Part shown: piece after piece, positions 12,287 to 23,949 of the stretch
Layout of the letters: every line of letters starts with the position of its first letter
Numbering within the stretch: the stretch's first letter is position 1
Assembly: GCA_038373865.1 (NCBI GenBank)
Contig: JAXGGA010001096.1
Span: 62,001-126,000 of the forward strand
DNA: 64,000 nt
From: Uloborus plumipes
Taxonomy: Eukaryota > Arthropoda > Arachnida > Araneae > Uloboridae
Reading direction: 5' to 3'
Translations under genes and position numbers: made by a program
Notes under the pieces: generated by a model
Told to the model about the DNA's origin: nothing
Databases searched by the model: none
The model's input: only the letters and a program-made list of their open reading frames with translations

Positions 12287-12789
12287 TAGTTGAATAAAAC
12301 ACCAGATTAGGTAAATCTAGAAGGATAACTTAGTTCTCCAACTAAGCAGCGTATCCAAATCTTAGCTACCATTTTTCTTCAATGCGACTTGAGTATACAT
12401 ACCAGTGGTTCCACGCTTTCGCTTGTACAACCATAATGTTGGGTAGATCAGCGCCCCATTTTGAGAAACTCTTGATGTTGGATGATCATTGAAAAGCAAA
12501 CGATTCGAAGGCAAGAGTGAGGAAAATTTGAACGACAAAACGAACCCATAAATCTTATACAACTTGATACATAACTCTAAAACAGAAACCACTGTCCATC
12601 ATTGACTGTTTTTATCTTAAAATAGACTGGCAAAAGCGTAGAATGCGAATATTCAGTCACTAACGTCCTATCTTTGTGCGTAAAAGTCGCTTACCCGCCG
12701 GTGCTAAGTTGCGCTTATGCGCTTTTCGGAAGCTTGTCTGTTTACTAATTGCATCTCGGTTACCGATGAAGCCGGTTCTTCACTGTGTA
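12287..12789. other. Intergenic stretch, no supported gene
   Basis: A minus-strand open frame (12362-12592) has more balanced composition than its surroundings but lacks an ATG in context or recognisable domains; it could be a decayed exon. The block 12660-12790 is relatively GC-rich. Confidence 0.35.
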
Positions 12790-12990
12790 TCTAAAGTTCA
12801 TTCACGGAATAGCTAGACTAGATGTAAACAAGAAATTGCGCCATTTGACTTCGTCAATCTCACGTTTGGCTTGGATAAGAATGAATTGGTGCAAAACCAG
12901 ACGGCGTATGCGAATTATATTATGGTGAACTCTTTTTTTCGCTTCCAGTGGAAATCCTCAAAAGTAGCATACTGTCCGGCCCTGAAAACC
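12790..12990. repeat. Tandem duplication upstream of candidate exon, copy 1
   Basis: Shares with 13281-13463 the blocks GAATAGCTAGACTAGATGTA, AATTGCG, CTTCGTCAATC and TTCGCTTCCAG, at an offset of 491 bp. A TATAAAAGG sequence lies between the copies at about 13018. Confidence 0.8.
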
Positions 12991-13280
12991 ACGCCAGCAC
13001 TCGTGAACCATTCCACTTATAAAAGGGGTGATAGATTGTGAGTGGGAACTTTTCGAAGTTTTCAATTTAAGACTTGCATTTGCTATCCTTTTGACACATT
13101 CAACTAAACTATGTATTTGAAATTAGCATCGTTCTACGTTGTTTGATACGGCTCAAAATGCTTCTTATTATAATTCCCCTTATTTTTATATCACCTATCA
13201 CCCCTATTTTGGCGAGATCGGAGAATACCAGACGGATGCGTAAATACGCGGAAGGTTTTACCTAAGAAGATCAGACAGTA

Positions 13281-13463
13281 TTTAAAGTTCATTCGCCGAA
13301 TAGCTAGACTAGATGTAAACAAGGAATTGCGTCATTTGGCTTCGTCAATCACGCGTTTGGTTTGGATAAAAATAAATTGGTGCCAAACAGATGGTATATG
13401 CGAATCATATTGGTTAACATTTTTTTCGCTTCCAGAAGAAATCCCCAAAAGTAGCATAGCGGC
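13281..13463. repeat. Tandem duplication upstream of candidate exon, copy 2
   Basis: Partner of 12790-12990. It ends about 280 bp before the initiator-like site of the candidate first exon, so the duplication may have copied promoter-proximal DNA or may be an unrelated repeat. Confidence 0.8.
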
Positions 13464-13744
13464 AAGCCTTCGGGCAACTTTTTTGTTTACTTTCAGTCTA
13501 GCTTCTCTGCGAATGGACTTTAGTTAATATTACATCTGCGGGTGAAAAGCTGCAAAACGGTTAGCCACGTCTTTACACAGTAGTTAGTCAACCCCGCGCT
13601 CGATTCTTACGGTCATATCACACATAGCGAAATCCATTCAACTTTGACGTAACTTTGATGTGCTTAAACGCGATTGCGCAATTTCGACCGGAAAAATCCC
13701 AGTGTGTAGTGCTTTTCAGAGTCGAACGCATTCGCTTCAGCTGT

Positions 13745-13750
13745 TCAGTG
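13745..13750 (+). promoter_or_regulatory. Initiator-like TCAGTG
   Basis: TCAGTG matches the arthropod initiator (TCAKTY) at its first five bases and lies 31 bp upstream of the ATG of the candidate first exon. No TATA box is seen about 30 bp upstream. Support is only positional. Confidence 0.25.
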
Positions 13751-13780
13751 GAAGGAAAACCTTCCTCGCAAAAAAGTTGC

Positions 13781-13892
13781 ATGGATTTCAACTTTCTGGC
13801 AAAATCAGACAATCAGGAGGCAGCAATCTTTGGCCTGATGATGCACGTGGAGACATCGTATAGCATTGATGAAAACATGAGAAGAACTTCAG
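13781..13892 (+). CDS. Candidate first coding exon, protein not recognised
   Basis: Starting at ATG 13781 the frame encodes about 37 residues beginning MDFNFLAKSDNQEAAIF and containing the run HVETSYSIDENMRRTS, then meets a consensus splice donor CAG/GTGAGT at 13893 in phase 1. The surrounding DNA (13560-13892) is clearly less AT-rich than its flanks. An initiator-like TCAGTG lies 31 bp upstream of the ATG, which would give a short 5' UTR. The peptide is acidic to neutral with no signal peptide or membrane segment. No family was recognised and no matching downstream exon was found in the window. The same frame stays open upstream of this ATG, so a longer N-terminus is possible. Alternatives are a chance open stretch or a decayed retrocopy. 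Confidence 0.35.
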
Positions 13893-14885
13893 GTGAGTTA
13901 TTAATAACATATTTTTATTTAAAAAACTTATAAATATTTATTTCATAAGATAGAAACTTTCTCGTTAGCATTGTGTTTCTAGCCGATTCAACTCTCTCTT
14001 TAAGAGCCAGGCAACCCTGATCGAAGGCCTTCTTTCGGTTGAAGCTCATCGAAGTTGTAGCAAAGTTGAAGGGATTTCTCTACTTGTGATAAGCGATTTA
14101 GTCCTTGACAGTACAAAAGGAAGCTTTGCTGTCATACACCTTGCATTTGCTGTTTGAATTTCATAGAACTGCTATAGTACAATTTTGGACTTCAATGCAA
14201 TTTTACGATTCATTACCGTGACGGTGTGGCTCCAAGGTTACAGAAATGTACTAAGAACAATCTAGTATAAACAGAGTGTCATTTTTTTTTTTTTTAATTT
14301 TCCACTTATCCATGAAATCTTTGTAACTGTAAACGGCTTTTTCAACTTTTTACATTTTAAAGTACACATTGGTTGAAGATTTTTATATGCCTTAAACTTA
14401 AACAGCGACTAAGAATCTCCTATGTTTAAATACATTAAAATATCAATTTTTACCCCATAACTTAGAGTTAATAATATTAACAACAACTTAAAAAGTAACC
14501 TCATGTACGAGAAAAAAGGGAGTCAGCAAGACTAAAAATTTCGAAACATTGTACCCGTTTACGGTGACCCAAGAGCCAGGTCAGTACAAGTATTTGATAA
14601 TCACACTAAGACATTTCCTTATTAGTCTCCCCTAAGCGCATCATTGCAGGTAGAATTTTGGGCCTACTCCGTACTACAGCGTAAAGCGGGATAGTTTAAA
14701 GGCAGTATTGGTCAGAGTAATGTGAACGTTTACTCTCAGATAATCCCTGCTCCCTGTAATGAGCTAGGTCATTACGTTTCTTTGTAAATGCGCCCATAAT
14801 GATTGAAATGGAAAAACAGCGTGAGTGAAGGAAAAAAGTAAGGAAAGTAATACAGCATTTAAAAAAATAAAGAAATTGTATTGAT
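13893..14885. other. Possible intron sequence, nothing recognised
   Basis: AT-rich DNA with a patch of higher complexity (13980-14110 and 14560-14780) but no supported exon, RNA gene or repeat. Confidence 0.4.
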
Positions 14886-14889
14886 GTAT

Positions 14890-14970
14890 TTTCTGCGTTA
14901 TTCGTGCTTTATTTAGGTTGTTCTTTCATTTCATTCCTAATTTAGCGCAAAGACTATTTGATAATATTTT
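14890..14970 (+). mobile_element. Penelope-like element terminus fragment
   Basis: CGTGCTTTATTTA, TTTAGCGCAAAG and CTATTTGAT parallel the right end of the Penelope-like dimer (GTGCTTTATTTACG, TCAGCACAAAG, CTATTTGAT at 36490-36555). Only this terminal stretch is visible. Confidence 0.45.
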
Positions 14971-17740
14971 ATTTAACGCAAATAAAGCACAACGTGTTTT
15001 AGAGTTACAAACCATCCCTTTTCCATTCGGAAAAGGTTTTCATGTCGGGTTCCAACTAGCAATCAGAATAATGCCGAAAATTCATTTTATGATGAATAAA
15101 ATAAACAAGTTAGGAACTGATACAAAACTATACAAAAATAATTAAAAATATCATTCCTAGTTAATGCAGAAAAATGAATCAAGTTCTATAAAAAAAGCAT
15201 ATGAAATCCTAAGTTTTCTAAGAGTACCTTCTTATAGACAGTTAGATAAAGAAAGAAATATCTTTTTCTTTCAATTATTGACCCTTCATTTTATAAGCAA
15301 TGTTTCTTTCTTTTTCTTTTTCTATTACTTCAACTATCTTGTTTTAAAAGAAATGGGCAGTTGACACTTTTTCTTTTGAAAGTGATTCCATTGAATGGCG
15401 TAAAACAGAAAAATATCTTCTCCGTGTATTTTACAAAGAAAAGATATAACTGTGGTGGAAAGAGCGCATTTTTCAGTGTTGTGTTTCAGTAAAAACTTTC
15501 TTTCTTTCGGTTTTTATATCGCATGGCAAAAGAATTTTATTACGTGAGGATAAAAGATAACTTTAATATTTCCGGCGTGGATTTCATTGCTGCCATGAGC
15601 CAATGAACGCGTATATTTAGGGAGCTTGTTTTAACAGCGCTATTTATCATTATTTAAGGGTTTAACGAATGGAATAACTAACAACTTTTTCAAATGATGT
15701 TTGAGGGAAAACGAGTTTTAAATATTTTTTTAAGAAATGATTGTTTCTTGTAAATTTCATGAAAGTAGCACATGTTTTTTTTAATAAAAGTGAAATGCAT
15801 TTCATTTGCTAGATTTACGATGGTTTATAAGGTCGTAGCAAAACAAAACTAGGATGCAGTGCAAATGAGAAAGAATCACTTCAGTTTCACAATCCATTCA
15901 GGCACTAGTTTTAGCACCATTGTAAAAAATTTCATTTACTTTCAGGCAATTTTCAGTTTATAAAATAAAAAAGGAAACTGGAAAAAATGCAAAAGAAAAA
16001 AACTGAAAGTGTGTCCCCCCCCCCTTTAAGAAAAATAAAATTAAAATATTTTCGTGACTAAAATATAAAAATAGCTATTTTTTATTTTATTTATTTATAT
16101 TTGTTTTCAAAAAATTTATGCCTAAAAACATCCACATTTAACAGAGATTTATTGTTTACCTATAAAACTAACTTTCTTACTGTTTTATTTGTCCAGGTTT
16201 CAGACTTTAAGCCGACTGAATTCTCTTACTGTGTTGCTTGAATAAAGCTTAACTTTAACGTTGAGAATTTCGTTGGAGGAAAACGATTTGATACAGTACT
16301 GGAAACGACAGTGCCATGTCTGTAATATTCTTCATGATATGCTAGAAAGAGAGCGATTTAGGTTAATTATGCAAATTGTTGGACACTAAAACAATCATGG
16401 CTTTCCTACCCTTAGTAAAAACCTTAAAACATTTTTAGTAGATTCATTTTTGTAAAATCGAAATTCAATGCTATTCCAGAGTTAATAACTTTCAATTTAT
16501 TTTATCTCAATTTCAGAAATAAGGAAAGCAATATCATACAGAACATTTAATATTAATTACTTTAAAGGATTCATGAGGTTGGTTACTACAGTTTAGGAAG
16601 AGCTTTAAATAATGTGAAGAACCAAAATATTTTTTTTACGAAAATGGCTGTTTTCATAAACTTCCAACTATGTCCAAGGGACTAGAAAATACGAATGATA
16701 TGATATAAATTCCCTGGAGATAAAAAATGCATTTGCAGATTTATTTTGCCATGTTCAAGCTTTAAAAGCATACACCAAGCAGAGATCTTACGAAAATGAA
16801 AACGTTGAATTCTCAATAGATCATACGTTGTTACTTCAATGCCTATTCGTGTCTGTATAAGTCCTCGTTTTCTATTCCCAAATGAAGAGTAAAATGCGTA
16901 TGTAAGTTTTAAGCATTGATGTAAAGTAAAATATCCATGTTGTGCAAAATATAGTGGTTTTCTTTTTGTTACACATTATATTAAGAATTTCTTCCATTTT
17001 GTTACTGGTTATGAATATTAAATGTGTGTTTGAATATCGTTTTTGAGTCTTTCACATTGGTATTCCTTTGTGTAATACAAAAACCTGGAGGAAAACATAT
17101 GTTCACTGAAATCAAATTTGTTTATTTTGAATCCATTAAGCAGTCCTCTATATAGTTAATTAAACGTTCAAAATAAAAATATTGCATGATAAAACACGTT
17201 TGAAGCATAAAATTTTAGTTGTTACTCAATTTTACTTCAAGTGTATGTTCTTTTAACTAACTATAAAATTTAATTGCGATAATGTTTTCCTTTTTTTTTT
17301 CTTTTTTCATTTTATCTGCATCTGTTAACGAGGATCGTCAGTTTATGATATTTTATAAGAAAGTACATTCGAATTTAGTGCCCCATAGACCCCCGTATCA
17401 TCTAATTTGCTTGGATTCACCGGTTTAAAATGGACCTCTGAGACATATTTATTTAAAAACAAAAATACGTGTACTGTACTTCAGAACAAAACTGTTGAGT
17501 ACATTTAAACAGGAACACAGATATGAAAGATATTATACATAATACATGACACATACTCATACCTATACATAAATTACATATACATAACAAAAAACACACA
17601 CAAAATCCAAGGGTCACTTGTAAATGTTAACTGATAACGGAAGGATTAGATGAAAAGTTACATTTTTAATTTTTACTGTATACGTATGAAGAAAATGGAA
17701 TAAATAAAGAGAAAAATAAGAGGGATATTGTGCATCTAAT
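14971..17740. other. AT-rich intergenic stretch
   Basis: No coding exon, RNA gene or bounded repeat was found. There is a C-run at 16014-16024 and several T/A runs. The short frames here are low in complexity. Confidence 0.5.
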
Positions 17741-17977
17741 GGAATTTTATTATATGCCTTGAGACAGGGATCCCTCATCTGAAAGTTTCAGAAACAGATA
17801 AAGCTTTTAGTATGGTCTGACTAAAGATTTGCAAAGGATCTCTGCTTAGATGGAACTGTGAAACTGTTAAACAGAAAAGAATATGTTCGGAAGAGCCTAT
17901 TTCTCCACAAGAACAAAGAGGAGAATCTATTAGAGAAAACTATGTAAATATCGAAGAAAAGGACCATGTCCAGTAAT
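17741..17977 (-). pseudogene. Non-LTR retrotransposon ORF2 C-terminal relic
   Basis: Read on the minus strand, the sequence gives ITGHGPFLRYLHSF, then after a one-base shift SLIDSPLCSCGEIGSSEHIL followed by FCLTV. The TGHGPF-YL...F block and the C-x-C-G-x(2)-G-x(3)-H arrangement are the familiar end of the RNase H / C-terminal region in I/R1/Jockey-type retrotransposon ORF2 proteins. At least one frameshift and later stops make it dead. A related but separate copy lies on the plus strand at 49178-49417. Confidence 0.65.
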
Positions 17978-18407
17978 GAAAATGGTTTCAAATCTATTGT
18001 TAAGATTCGGATGACTCAAAAAATTGACGACTATAAGAAAGTACTTGATACACACCATGGTATTGCATTGTTTTTGCATTTCTTGCAACCATTATTATCA
18101 ATAAAATAGATTAGTAATTCAGTGTACTGAAGAGTTAATATGTGTTGCAAATAGGTCACGAGAGATTATATTGAAGAGTTTGGTATTATTTGCAGTTGTC
18201 CAATAGTCGTATGAAAATTATTTTGATCATACAGGCGTAAGTTATGTTCTACAAAATATAAAACTAATATACAAAACTAGATTTCGCATTTTGAATGAAA
18301 ATAATGCCATTGACTAATTTTTCAACAAGAAAAAGTGTTTTCAAACTAAAAGGTTTAAATTTACTACGTAAAACATCATATTGCCGTTTTAAAACAATGT
18401 CTTTTTA

Positions 18408-18615
18408 CTGTCTGTTTACGTATTGTACGCCTGGGAGCCACGGACGCTTCCATCTGAAAAAGGGGAGATAGGTTTAGGGTGCGCACTACCCGATGCCTTC
18501 CGCTTTTGTTCGTTTACTACTTCCTCGTTGCTTTTTCCCCCTATTTCGAGAAAGTCCGAAGAGACTTCGCGCGTGCGCAGATACGGCGGAGGTCGCACGA
18601 AAAAATTTTAGACAG
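18408..18615. mobile_element. 208-bp MITE with TA target, copy 1
   Basis: The ends are CTGTCTG and TAGACAG, flanked by TA on both sides. An equally long copy (208 bp) sits at 59006-59213 with the shared core CCTGGGAGCCACGGACGCTT and GAAAGTCCGAAGAGACTT. TA target and short inverted ends suggest a Tc1/mariner-mobilised MITE. The GC-rich interior keeps both strands open, giving spurious frames. Confidence 0.8.
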
Positions 18616-18619
18616 TAAT

Positions 18620-19298
18620 TGAATTTTTTAAAAAATTATAAATTCATTGATTTTTCTTCTCGCATTCTTTAAATTGTTATTATTAAAGTTATTAGTATTT
18701 ATTAATTAACTAATTAGTTAATTCAATTTTTCAGCGTTGCTTTTGCAATACATTAAAACTTTTTTTTATTTTATTTTCTTTTTCTTTTTTTTTTTTTTTT
18801 TGACTTTCACAGTAAAGTAGTTTATAAGTGCGTTATAGTTTATATTTTGTACTCTACTGTTCCCATAAAATTCTATTTCAAAACAAAATCCCACAAAAAT
18901 ATATATGAGTCAGTAATGGCTAACATAAACAATATAGATTCATGTTACTCCGAAATGTTCGAAATGTTCGTCACGTAGAAACAAGACGCTTGGAAAATAT
19001 GAATTGTCATTCGAATCTTCATTCATTGCTGTTAAAGCTCCGATAAAGGGCAGCTGGCTTATCCGAGTTCCAAAAATGAAACCAAGGAACCACTGTTATG
19101 CTTACTCAAGTAGTAACATCGAAGAAATAAATCAATATAAAGCAGTGAGTATATGGCGGTGTATTGCATAATTCAATATAGTTTTAAAAAACTAAAAAAT
19201 ACGCTTTTAGAGTTAATCAAACTAAAAATAATACTATCATTAATACTAAAAGTTGACCTACATTTCACAATACTCTAATTTATTTCCCTTTGATTTAT
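18620..19298. other. AT-rich intergenic stretch
   Basis: No feature was supported. It contains a T-run at 18785-18801 and AATTAATTA-rich sequence. Confidence 0.5.
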
Positions 19299-19430
19299 AC
19301 ATCGACATGTAATATAGATTAACCCTTAGTATTAATATTAGTACTAAATATATCACTTTTATATTTGCAAAGAGCGTGAATTTTATTTTCTGTTCAGAGT
19401 TACATACAAACAACTGCAACATATTTATAG
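19299..19430 (-). repeat. Dispersed repeat family B, copy 1
   Basis: Begins TACATCGACATGTAATATAG, then shares TTAGTATT, AAATATAT, TTTGCAAAGA and CAGAGTTACATAC with the copy at 21013. The mariner element sits exactly between the two copies. Plus-strand relatives lie at 29645, 33385 and 35065. Confidence 0.7.
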
Positions 19431-19547
19431 TACAGGGTGCGGCAGAAAAACCCGGTCAAATATTTATTGTGATACTTTTATTAAATAAAAGAAATTTAGC
19501 AAAACAACAATTAATAATGTTAACATAGACTTCCTACAATAATATAC

Positions 19548-20852
19548 TCAGCCGGTTTCGAAGTGGCTTCCTCCATTTCATTTCACACCTCCAGGGTCCC
19601 CCGTACCTACCACAGCTTCGTGGTTTAACCGGGATAGGGCCCTGAAGGGCGCTCTGTTCTTAATTTTGAACCAGAACCTAGGGTCGAGCAAACCCTAGGC
19701 CCAGCACCCCCAGAGGTATCGTTTCACTTGGAGGACTTTGTGACCACGACATTTTTAACGCCTCCCAGCCACCATTAATCAAGGCGGTGGATCTTTGATC
19801 GGCTGGGATCGAACCCGGGTCCCTCCGGACACGAGTCCGATGCCTTACCGATCGGGCCACCACGGCCCCAGTGGCTTCCTCCAGCGGTGATACATAGATC
19901 CAAACGTAACTTGAAATTTTCAGCGATGGGCCGCAACTTTTTCAGCAACAATCGGTCTCATTCTCAAAGAAGCGACTGCTTCAGCGACTCCAAGCTTTTC
20001 TGGGGTTTAGCACAGGTCCTGGCCTCCAAAATGGACCACACACTGTAATCCGTGGGAGTCAGATCCGGCGAGTAGGGGGCCATTCCGTAGAGGAGATGAA
20101 GTCTGAAAAATGGATCCGGCACAAGTCCTGAGTCTTTTTTGTCTGGTGAGCCGGCTCTGAGTCCTTCTGGAACATCTAATCCTCATCACCAAGGTGCTGC
20201 TGGGCCCACAGAAGTACGACAGCCTGGAGAATGTTGTGGCGATACAGTTTTTGGTTGATTTTGACCCCTTAATCCACAAAAACAAGAGAAGTCTTGCCGT
20301 TATCGCAAATTCCTCCCCAGACCATCAGCGATTGTGGATTTTGGTGGTGTTCGACGATGACCGATGTGCCAGGAGTTTCAGTGAACCAGATTCTGTCGTT
20401 TTGGCGGCTATGCGCCTATTTGACAATGAAAATCTTCTCATCTCTGAAGAGGATGCACTTCCACCACTGACCTGCGGTCCGACGTTTGAGCTGTCGACAT
20501 GTTTGAAGTCTCACGCGCTTGTTCTCTTCAGTGAGAAGTTACACTTTTTGGAGCTTGTACGGCTTCAGTTTGAGTTCTTGTTTAGCTATTCGCCTAACTG
20601 ATCTGTCGCTGATTCGATCTCACGAGCGTTTTTTTGAATGGAGACCCTCGAATTTCGTTGCTTCTTGATGAGCCTACGGTTGGAAAATGTGTTCACGGTC
20701 CGTTTTCTTCCGCTTCCTGGCGGCGTAAGTCATGACCAAGCTCTTTGTACCGGTTAATTGCATGAAAAATAGTCTGTCGAGGAATTTGGAGCAAACGAAT
20801 TGACGTTTACCAGCTCGAAACAGTAAAAAAAATCTACGCATCTTTCTGCCAT
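19548..20852 (-). pseudogene. Mariner transposase pseudogene
   Basis: The reading starts at an ATG at 20852 (MAERCVDFFYCFE) and ends with GGSHFETG and TGA at 19548-19550. Recognisable pieces in order are an N-terminal helix-turn-helix region with GSGRKRTVNTFSNRRLIKK, then RRIAKQELKLKPYKLQKV, the catalytic-region blocks ILFRDEKIF and MVWGGI, FQKDSEPAH (the second catalytic aspartate region) and a degraded SPDLNP-type region near 20065. The active protein would cut and join DNA at TA sites in the nucleus. Several in-frame stops, frame changes and the SINE insertion near the C-terminus (19576-19869) make this copy inactive. Without the SINE the length, about 330 codons, is normal for the family. 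Confidence 0.88.
19576..19869 (-). mobile_element. tRNA-derived SINE inserted in mariner
   Basis: The minus strand begins with a tRNA-like head: A-box-like TGGCCCGATCGGTAAGG and B-box GGTTCGATCCC. It is followed by an unrelated body and an AAATGAAAT-type tail. A perfect 14-bp target duplication AGTGGCTTCCTCCA flanks it (19562-19575 and 19870-19883). The target is mariner coding sequence, so the SINE is younger than the mariner. Confidence 0.9.
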
Positions 20853-21012
20853 TCTGCAAACGAAACAACAATGATGAGTACAAAATTGACACTGCACTCC
20901 TTAATACAGGAAAACATATCGAATTTTTTAAAGAAAGAATTAGCTGTATATGGTAAAACGTGTTGGTGTCAGGACGTGACAAACTTTGTCCGAGTTTTTT
21001 TGCCGCACCCTG

Positions 21013-21160
21013 TACATCAACAGGTAGTATAGTTTTTCCTTTAGTATTGATAATAGTATTAAATATATTACTTTTGTATTTGCAAAGAACATGAATTGTA
21101 TCTTTTATTCAGAGTTACATACATCCACAAACAACCCCATGAGAAACTAATAAAAGTATT
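21013..21160 (-). repeat. Dispersed repeat family B, copy 2
   Basis: Starts TACATCAACAGGTAGTATAG and continues with TTAGTATTGATAATAGTATT, TTTGCAAAGAACATGAATT and CAGAGTTACATAC, in the same order as copy 1. The reverse complement matches the family at 35065-35215. Confidence 0.7.
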
Positions 21161-22443
21161 AAAATGGTAGCTAACCTTCAAATGCGCCGCCTAAATGATT
21201 TTTTCATGAAAGCTAATGTATTGAGGGAAATTGTTTTGGTGTTTTAATACCAGTAAACGTTAAGTTAAAGAGTAAAACCTAAAAATATTCCCAAAGTTCC
21301 ACACCTTCAATTTTTGATGAAAAAAGAACTAGCCTAGTACTATTAGTTTTGTCTTTCAATTTTAATTTGATATGTTTTTTCGTCTAGCCACTTTTTTTTT
21401 TTTTTTGAAAAATCAAGTTAAGTTTCTACTTCATTCTTCCACATTTACATTTTTATTTTATTTTTCTTGGGAATTTATTCAAAGTTACACCTTTAAAAAG
21501 TGCTTAGAATTCGAAATTTCAGACGTGTATTTCTTATAGAAATATATCAAAACATTTGAATTTGTGAAAGCAAGTAAACATGGAGAAAATCTGGTTCTGA
21601 GCGTTTCCATTTTATAAAAAAAATGTTTACTTTTTGACAGAAATCTTGATAGTACAACGCTTGACTTTTGCATCATGTTTATTCGGAATGGAAAAGCAAC
21701 CCCATGGATTAAAGTAGATAAATATCAGGGTTTATTTTTTTATTTATTTTATTTTATTTCGAAAGAACGGCGGGATTTATTTCGATCTCACATCATGTAA
21801 TAGATTTTTTTTAATTCTACGAATGAAATATAAAACTAAACAGTATGTTCGTCTGTTAAATAAATGTTTGTTTAAACATGAAACACCTTAGATAGTTACA
21901 GTCAACACCAGTGGTGAGGTGGCAGATTTTTCAGTGAGCGCTGTAAATAAAGTTTGACTGTTGCATGTGTATATGTTAGTGAATGACCAAAATTTCAAAT
22001 TAACCACTAATAATTAGTTTAAAATGCTTAAAACTTCATACCACTTGGTTTAAAATGGTAGTATTTTAAGTATAGTATAATGGCAGTAAATTAAGTATAG
22101 TTGAAAAATCACCTTATAAGCAGGGTATTTTTTACATTAAATTTTAATGAATAACATTTTAGGGGTTTCTGGCACGGCTATAAGTTGGATTTTTCAAACT
22201 ATTTCCGAGTTGCTTCCGAAACTGCGTTGTGAAGAACGAGCGAAGAAAAATGATTTCTTTAATTGATGTCTCCACTAGTTAAAATTATAAAATTATGCAA
22301 ATTAGTTTTAAAGAAGCCAGAAAAATTACGAATCTAACGATACCTGGTTTTATGGTCAGCTCTCTGCTGTTCGGGAGAAAGAACATGACATATATAGACA
22401 GATGCATAGATAGTTGCATAGCCCTGAGTTTTTAATAATATTA
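21161..22443. other. AT-rich intergenic stretch
   Basis: Nothing was supported beyond homopolymer and T-rich tracts (for example 21392-21405). Confidence 0.5.
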
Positions 22444-22856
22444 CACTGCAAAAAAATGAACTGTTGTTTATACAGTATAATACTAACAGCCGAGGTTACA
22501 ATTTAAAACTATAAAATGCACAGTAATAAACTGTAAAACTAGCGATTTTATAGTTTAATACTGTAAAGTTAGCAATTTTACAGTTTATTGCCGTAAAATT
22601 TAGCTGTATTATACTGTAAAAACAAAAGTATAATACTGGCAGCAGAGGCTCCAGTTTAAAACTGTAAAATGCACGCTAATAAATTGTTAAATTAGCAATT
22701 TTACAGTTTATTACCGTAACATTAGCAATTTTACAGTTTATTACTGTAAAAATAACAATTTTACAGTTCATGACTGTAAAATAAGCAATTTTTACAGTTT
22801 ATTACTATAAATGTAGCTGTATTATACTGTAAAAACCACATTTATTTTTTACAGCG
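22444..22856. mobile_element. Hairpin-array fold-back family, copy 1
   Basis: The ends CACTGCAAAAAAATGAAC and TTTTTTACAGCG are inverted relatives, flanked by TA. The interior repeats a short self-complementary unit, TTTACAGTTTATTACTGTAAA-type (8-bp arms), with AGCAATT between units. Seven copies of the family occur in the window. No coding. Confidence 0.85.
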
Positions 22857-22949
22857 TAGATCATTGAAACATATATTATTTCATGACATTCAAATAATAT
22901 AACATAACGTTTAGAAGAAACTATATAGCTTGTGGGGATACATTTTATT

Positions 22950-23040
22950 TTACACACACACACGTGTGTGTGTGAGAGAGTATGTATGAGTGAGTGAGTA
23001 TGCAGTTTACACACACACGTATGTCTGTGTGTGTTTTATT
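22950..23040. repeat. CA/TG microsatellite
   Basis: Alternating ACAC and GTGT tracts around CACGTG cores, with GAGT-rich sequence between. Confidence 0.85.
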
Positions 23041-23199
23041 AAACTGTAAATACATTAAGAAAATGCTTACTCTCACACATTTCGAACTCCTCTCTTCAAA
23101 AACAACCACTGAATTGTTCAGCTCTCCCCAATCTCCACTAATCAACACATATATATTTTCATTACTCTCGGAACGAATCGATTTACAAGCAGTAAATTA

Positions 23200-23480
23200 A
23201 ATCCCAGAAGATTAGGGCTTCAATGAGAGACTGAATGCTAGATTAAGTAAGAGTTTCATTTTCACTGGAAGGGCCCGGATGCTGTTATTGATTGAATCTC
23301 CGTTAAGAGACTGCGACTTAACTAAATCCCATTGAAGATACCTGCCAAGATAATTTTCTGGTAGTTTTAAGAGAAAGTGCCTTTGATAAAATCGAAATGC
23401 CCTGTGTTATGTTGAAATAGTATTTTAATCATGTTACATTGTTGATTTAGTAAAGCATTTTACGGTGATGTCTATTTTTG
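23200..23480. other. Higher-complexity noncoding island
   Basis: Balanced composition without repeats or a convincing frame; possible conserved noncoding DNA, based only on its appearance. Confidence 0.2.
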
Positions 23481-23581
23481 TTATCATTGCAGATTGTTTT
23501 TGATGTTGTTCTCTTTCTATTTGTTTACTCCTAAATTATTTAAATCATGATTCCTGTTTTCAAACTTAAGTAAATATGTTT

Positions 23582-23776
23582 TGGGGGGCCACGTGGGCCT
23601 AGAGTTAGAGTACTCTCCTCGTAAGCAAGTGGTAGAGGGTTCGAATCCCGCCTTGCCCATGGATGTTATTTCATCCTCTCTGTGCCGTAAATCGTTCTTG
23701 TGTTTGTCAGGAGGCAAAGCGCATAGTACGCAGTCCTCGTGTATGTTGAACCTGATGGCTTATGGAAAAAAAAAAA
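23582..23776 (+). mobile_element. tRNA-derived SINE with poly-A tail
   Basis: The head contains the A-box-like GGCCTAGAGTTAGAGTACTC and B-box GGTTCGAATCC, then CGCCTTGCCCATGGATG and a body ending in an A-run at 23765-23776. An imperfect target duplication (AAGTAAATATGTTTT / AAGTAAATACGTTTT) flanks it. It is not a functional tRNA gene, because the acceptor stem does not close. Confidence 0.85.
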
Positions 23777-23949
23777 AGTAAATACGTTTTAAGTTTCTTT
23801 CTCATAGATTTAGCAAGTACCTTCTATGAATTTGTCTAATTGGTTTTAATTGTTTTATTACATTGCCTGCTTCATAAATAGAAAAAACTAATCAAACATA
23901 GAGCCATAAAAAATAGAAGTAAATAAATACCTTTGTGCGATAAATCTAA

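Larger units (their letters stand above)
19433..21012 (-). mobile_element. Mariner-type transposon, dead and interrupted
   Basis: The terminal inverted repeats are CAGGGTGCGGCA and TGCCGCACCCTG, flanked by TA (19431-19432 and 21013-21014). After subtracting the inserted SINE and its duplicated target, the element is about 1.27 kb, normal for mariner. It encodes a transposase relic on the minus strand and is nested between two copies of repeat family B. Confidence 0.9.

Noticed and set aside
12362..12592. Minus-strand frame of balanced composition
   Set aside because: No convincing start, domain or splice signals; kept only as a note in the intergenic entry.
18416..18611. Open frames on both strands, also seen near 59 kb
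   Set aside because: They are inside the 208-bp MITE; both copies show non-coding substitution patterns by eye.
19795..19869. Possible tRNA gene
   Set aside because: The A and B boxes are the head of a SINE with target duplications; the acceptor stem does not close. The same applies at 23582, 29866 and 40618.
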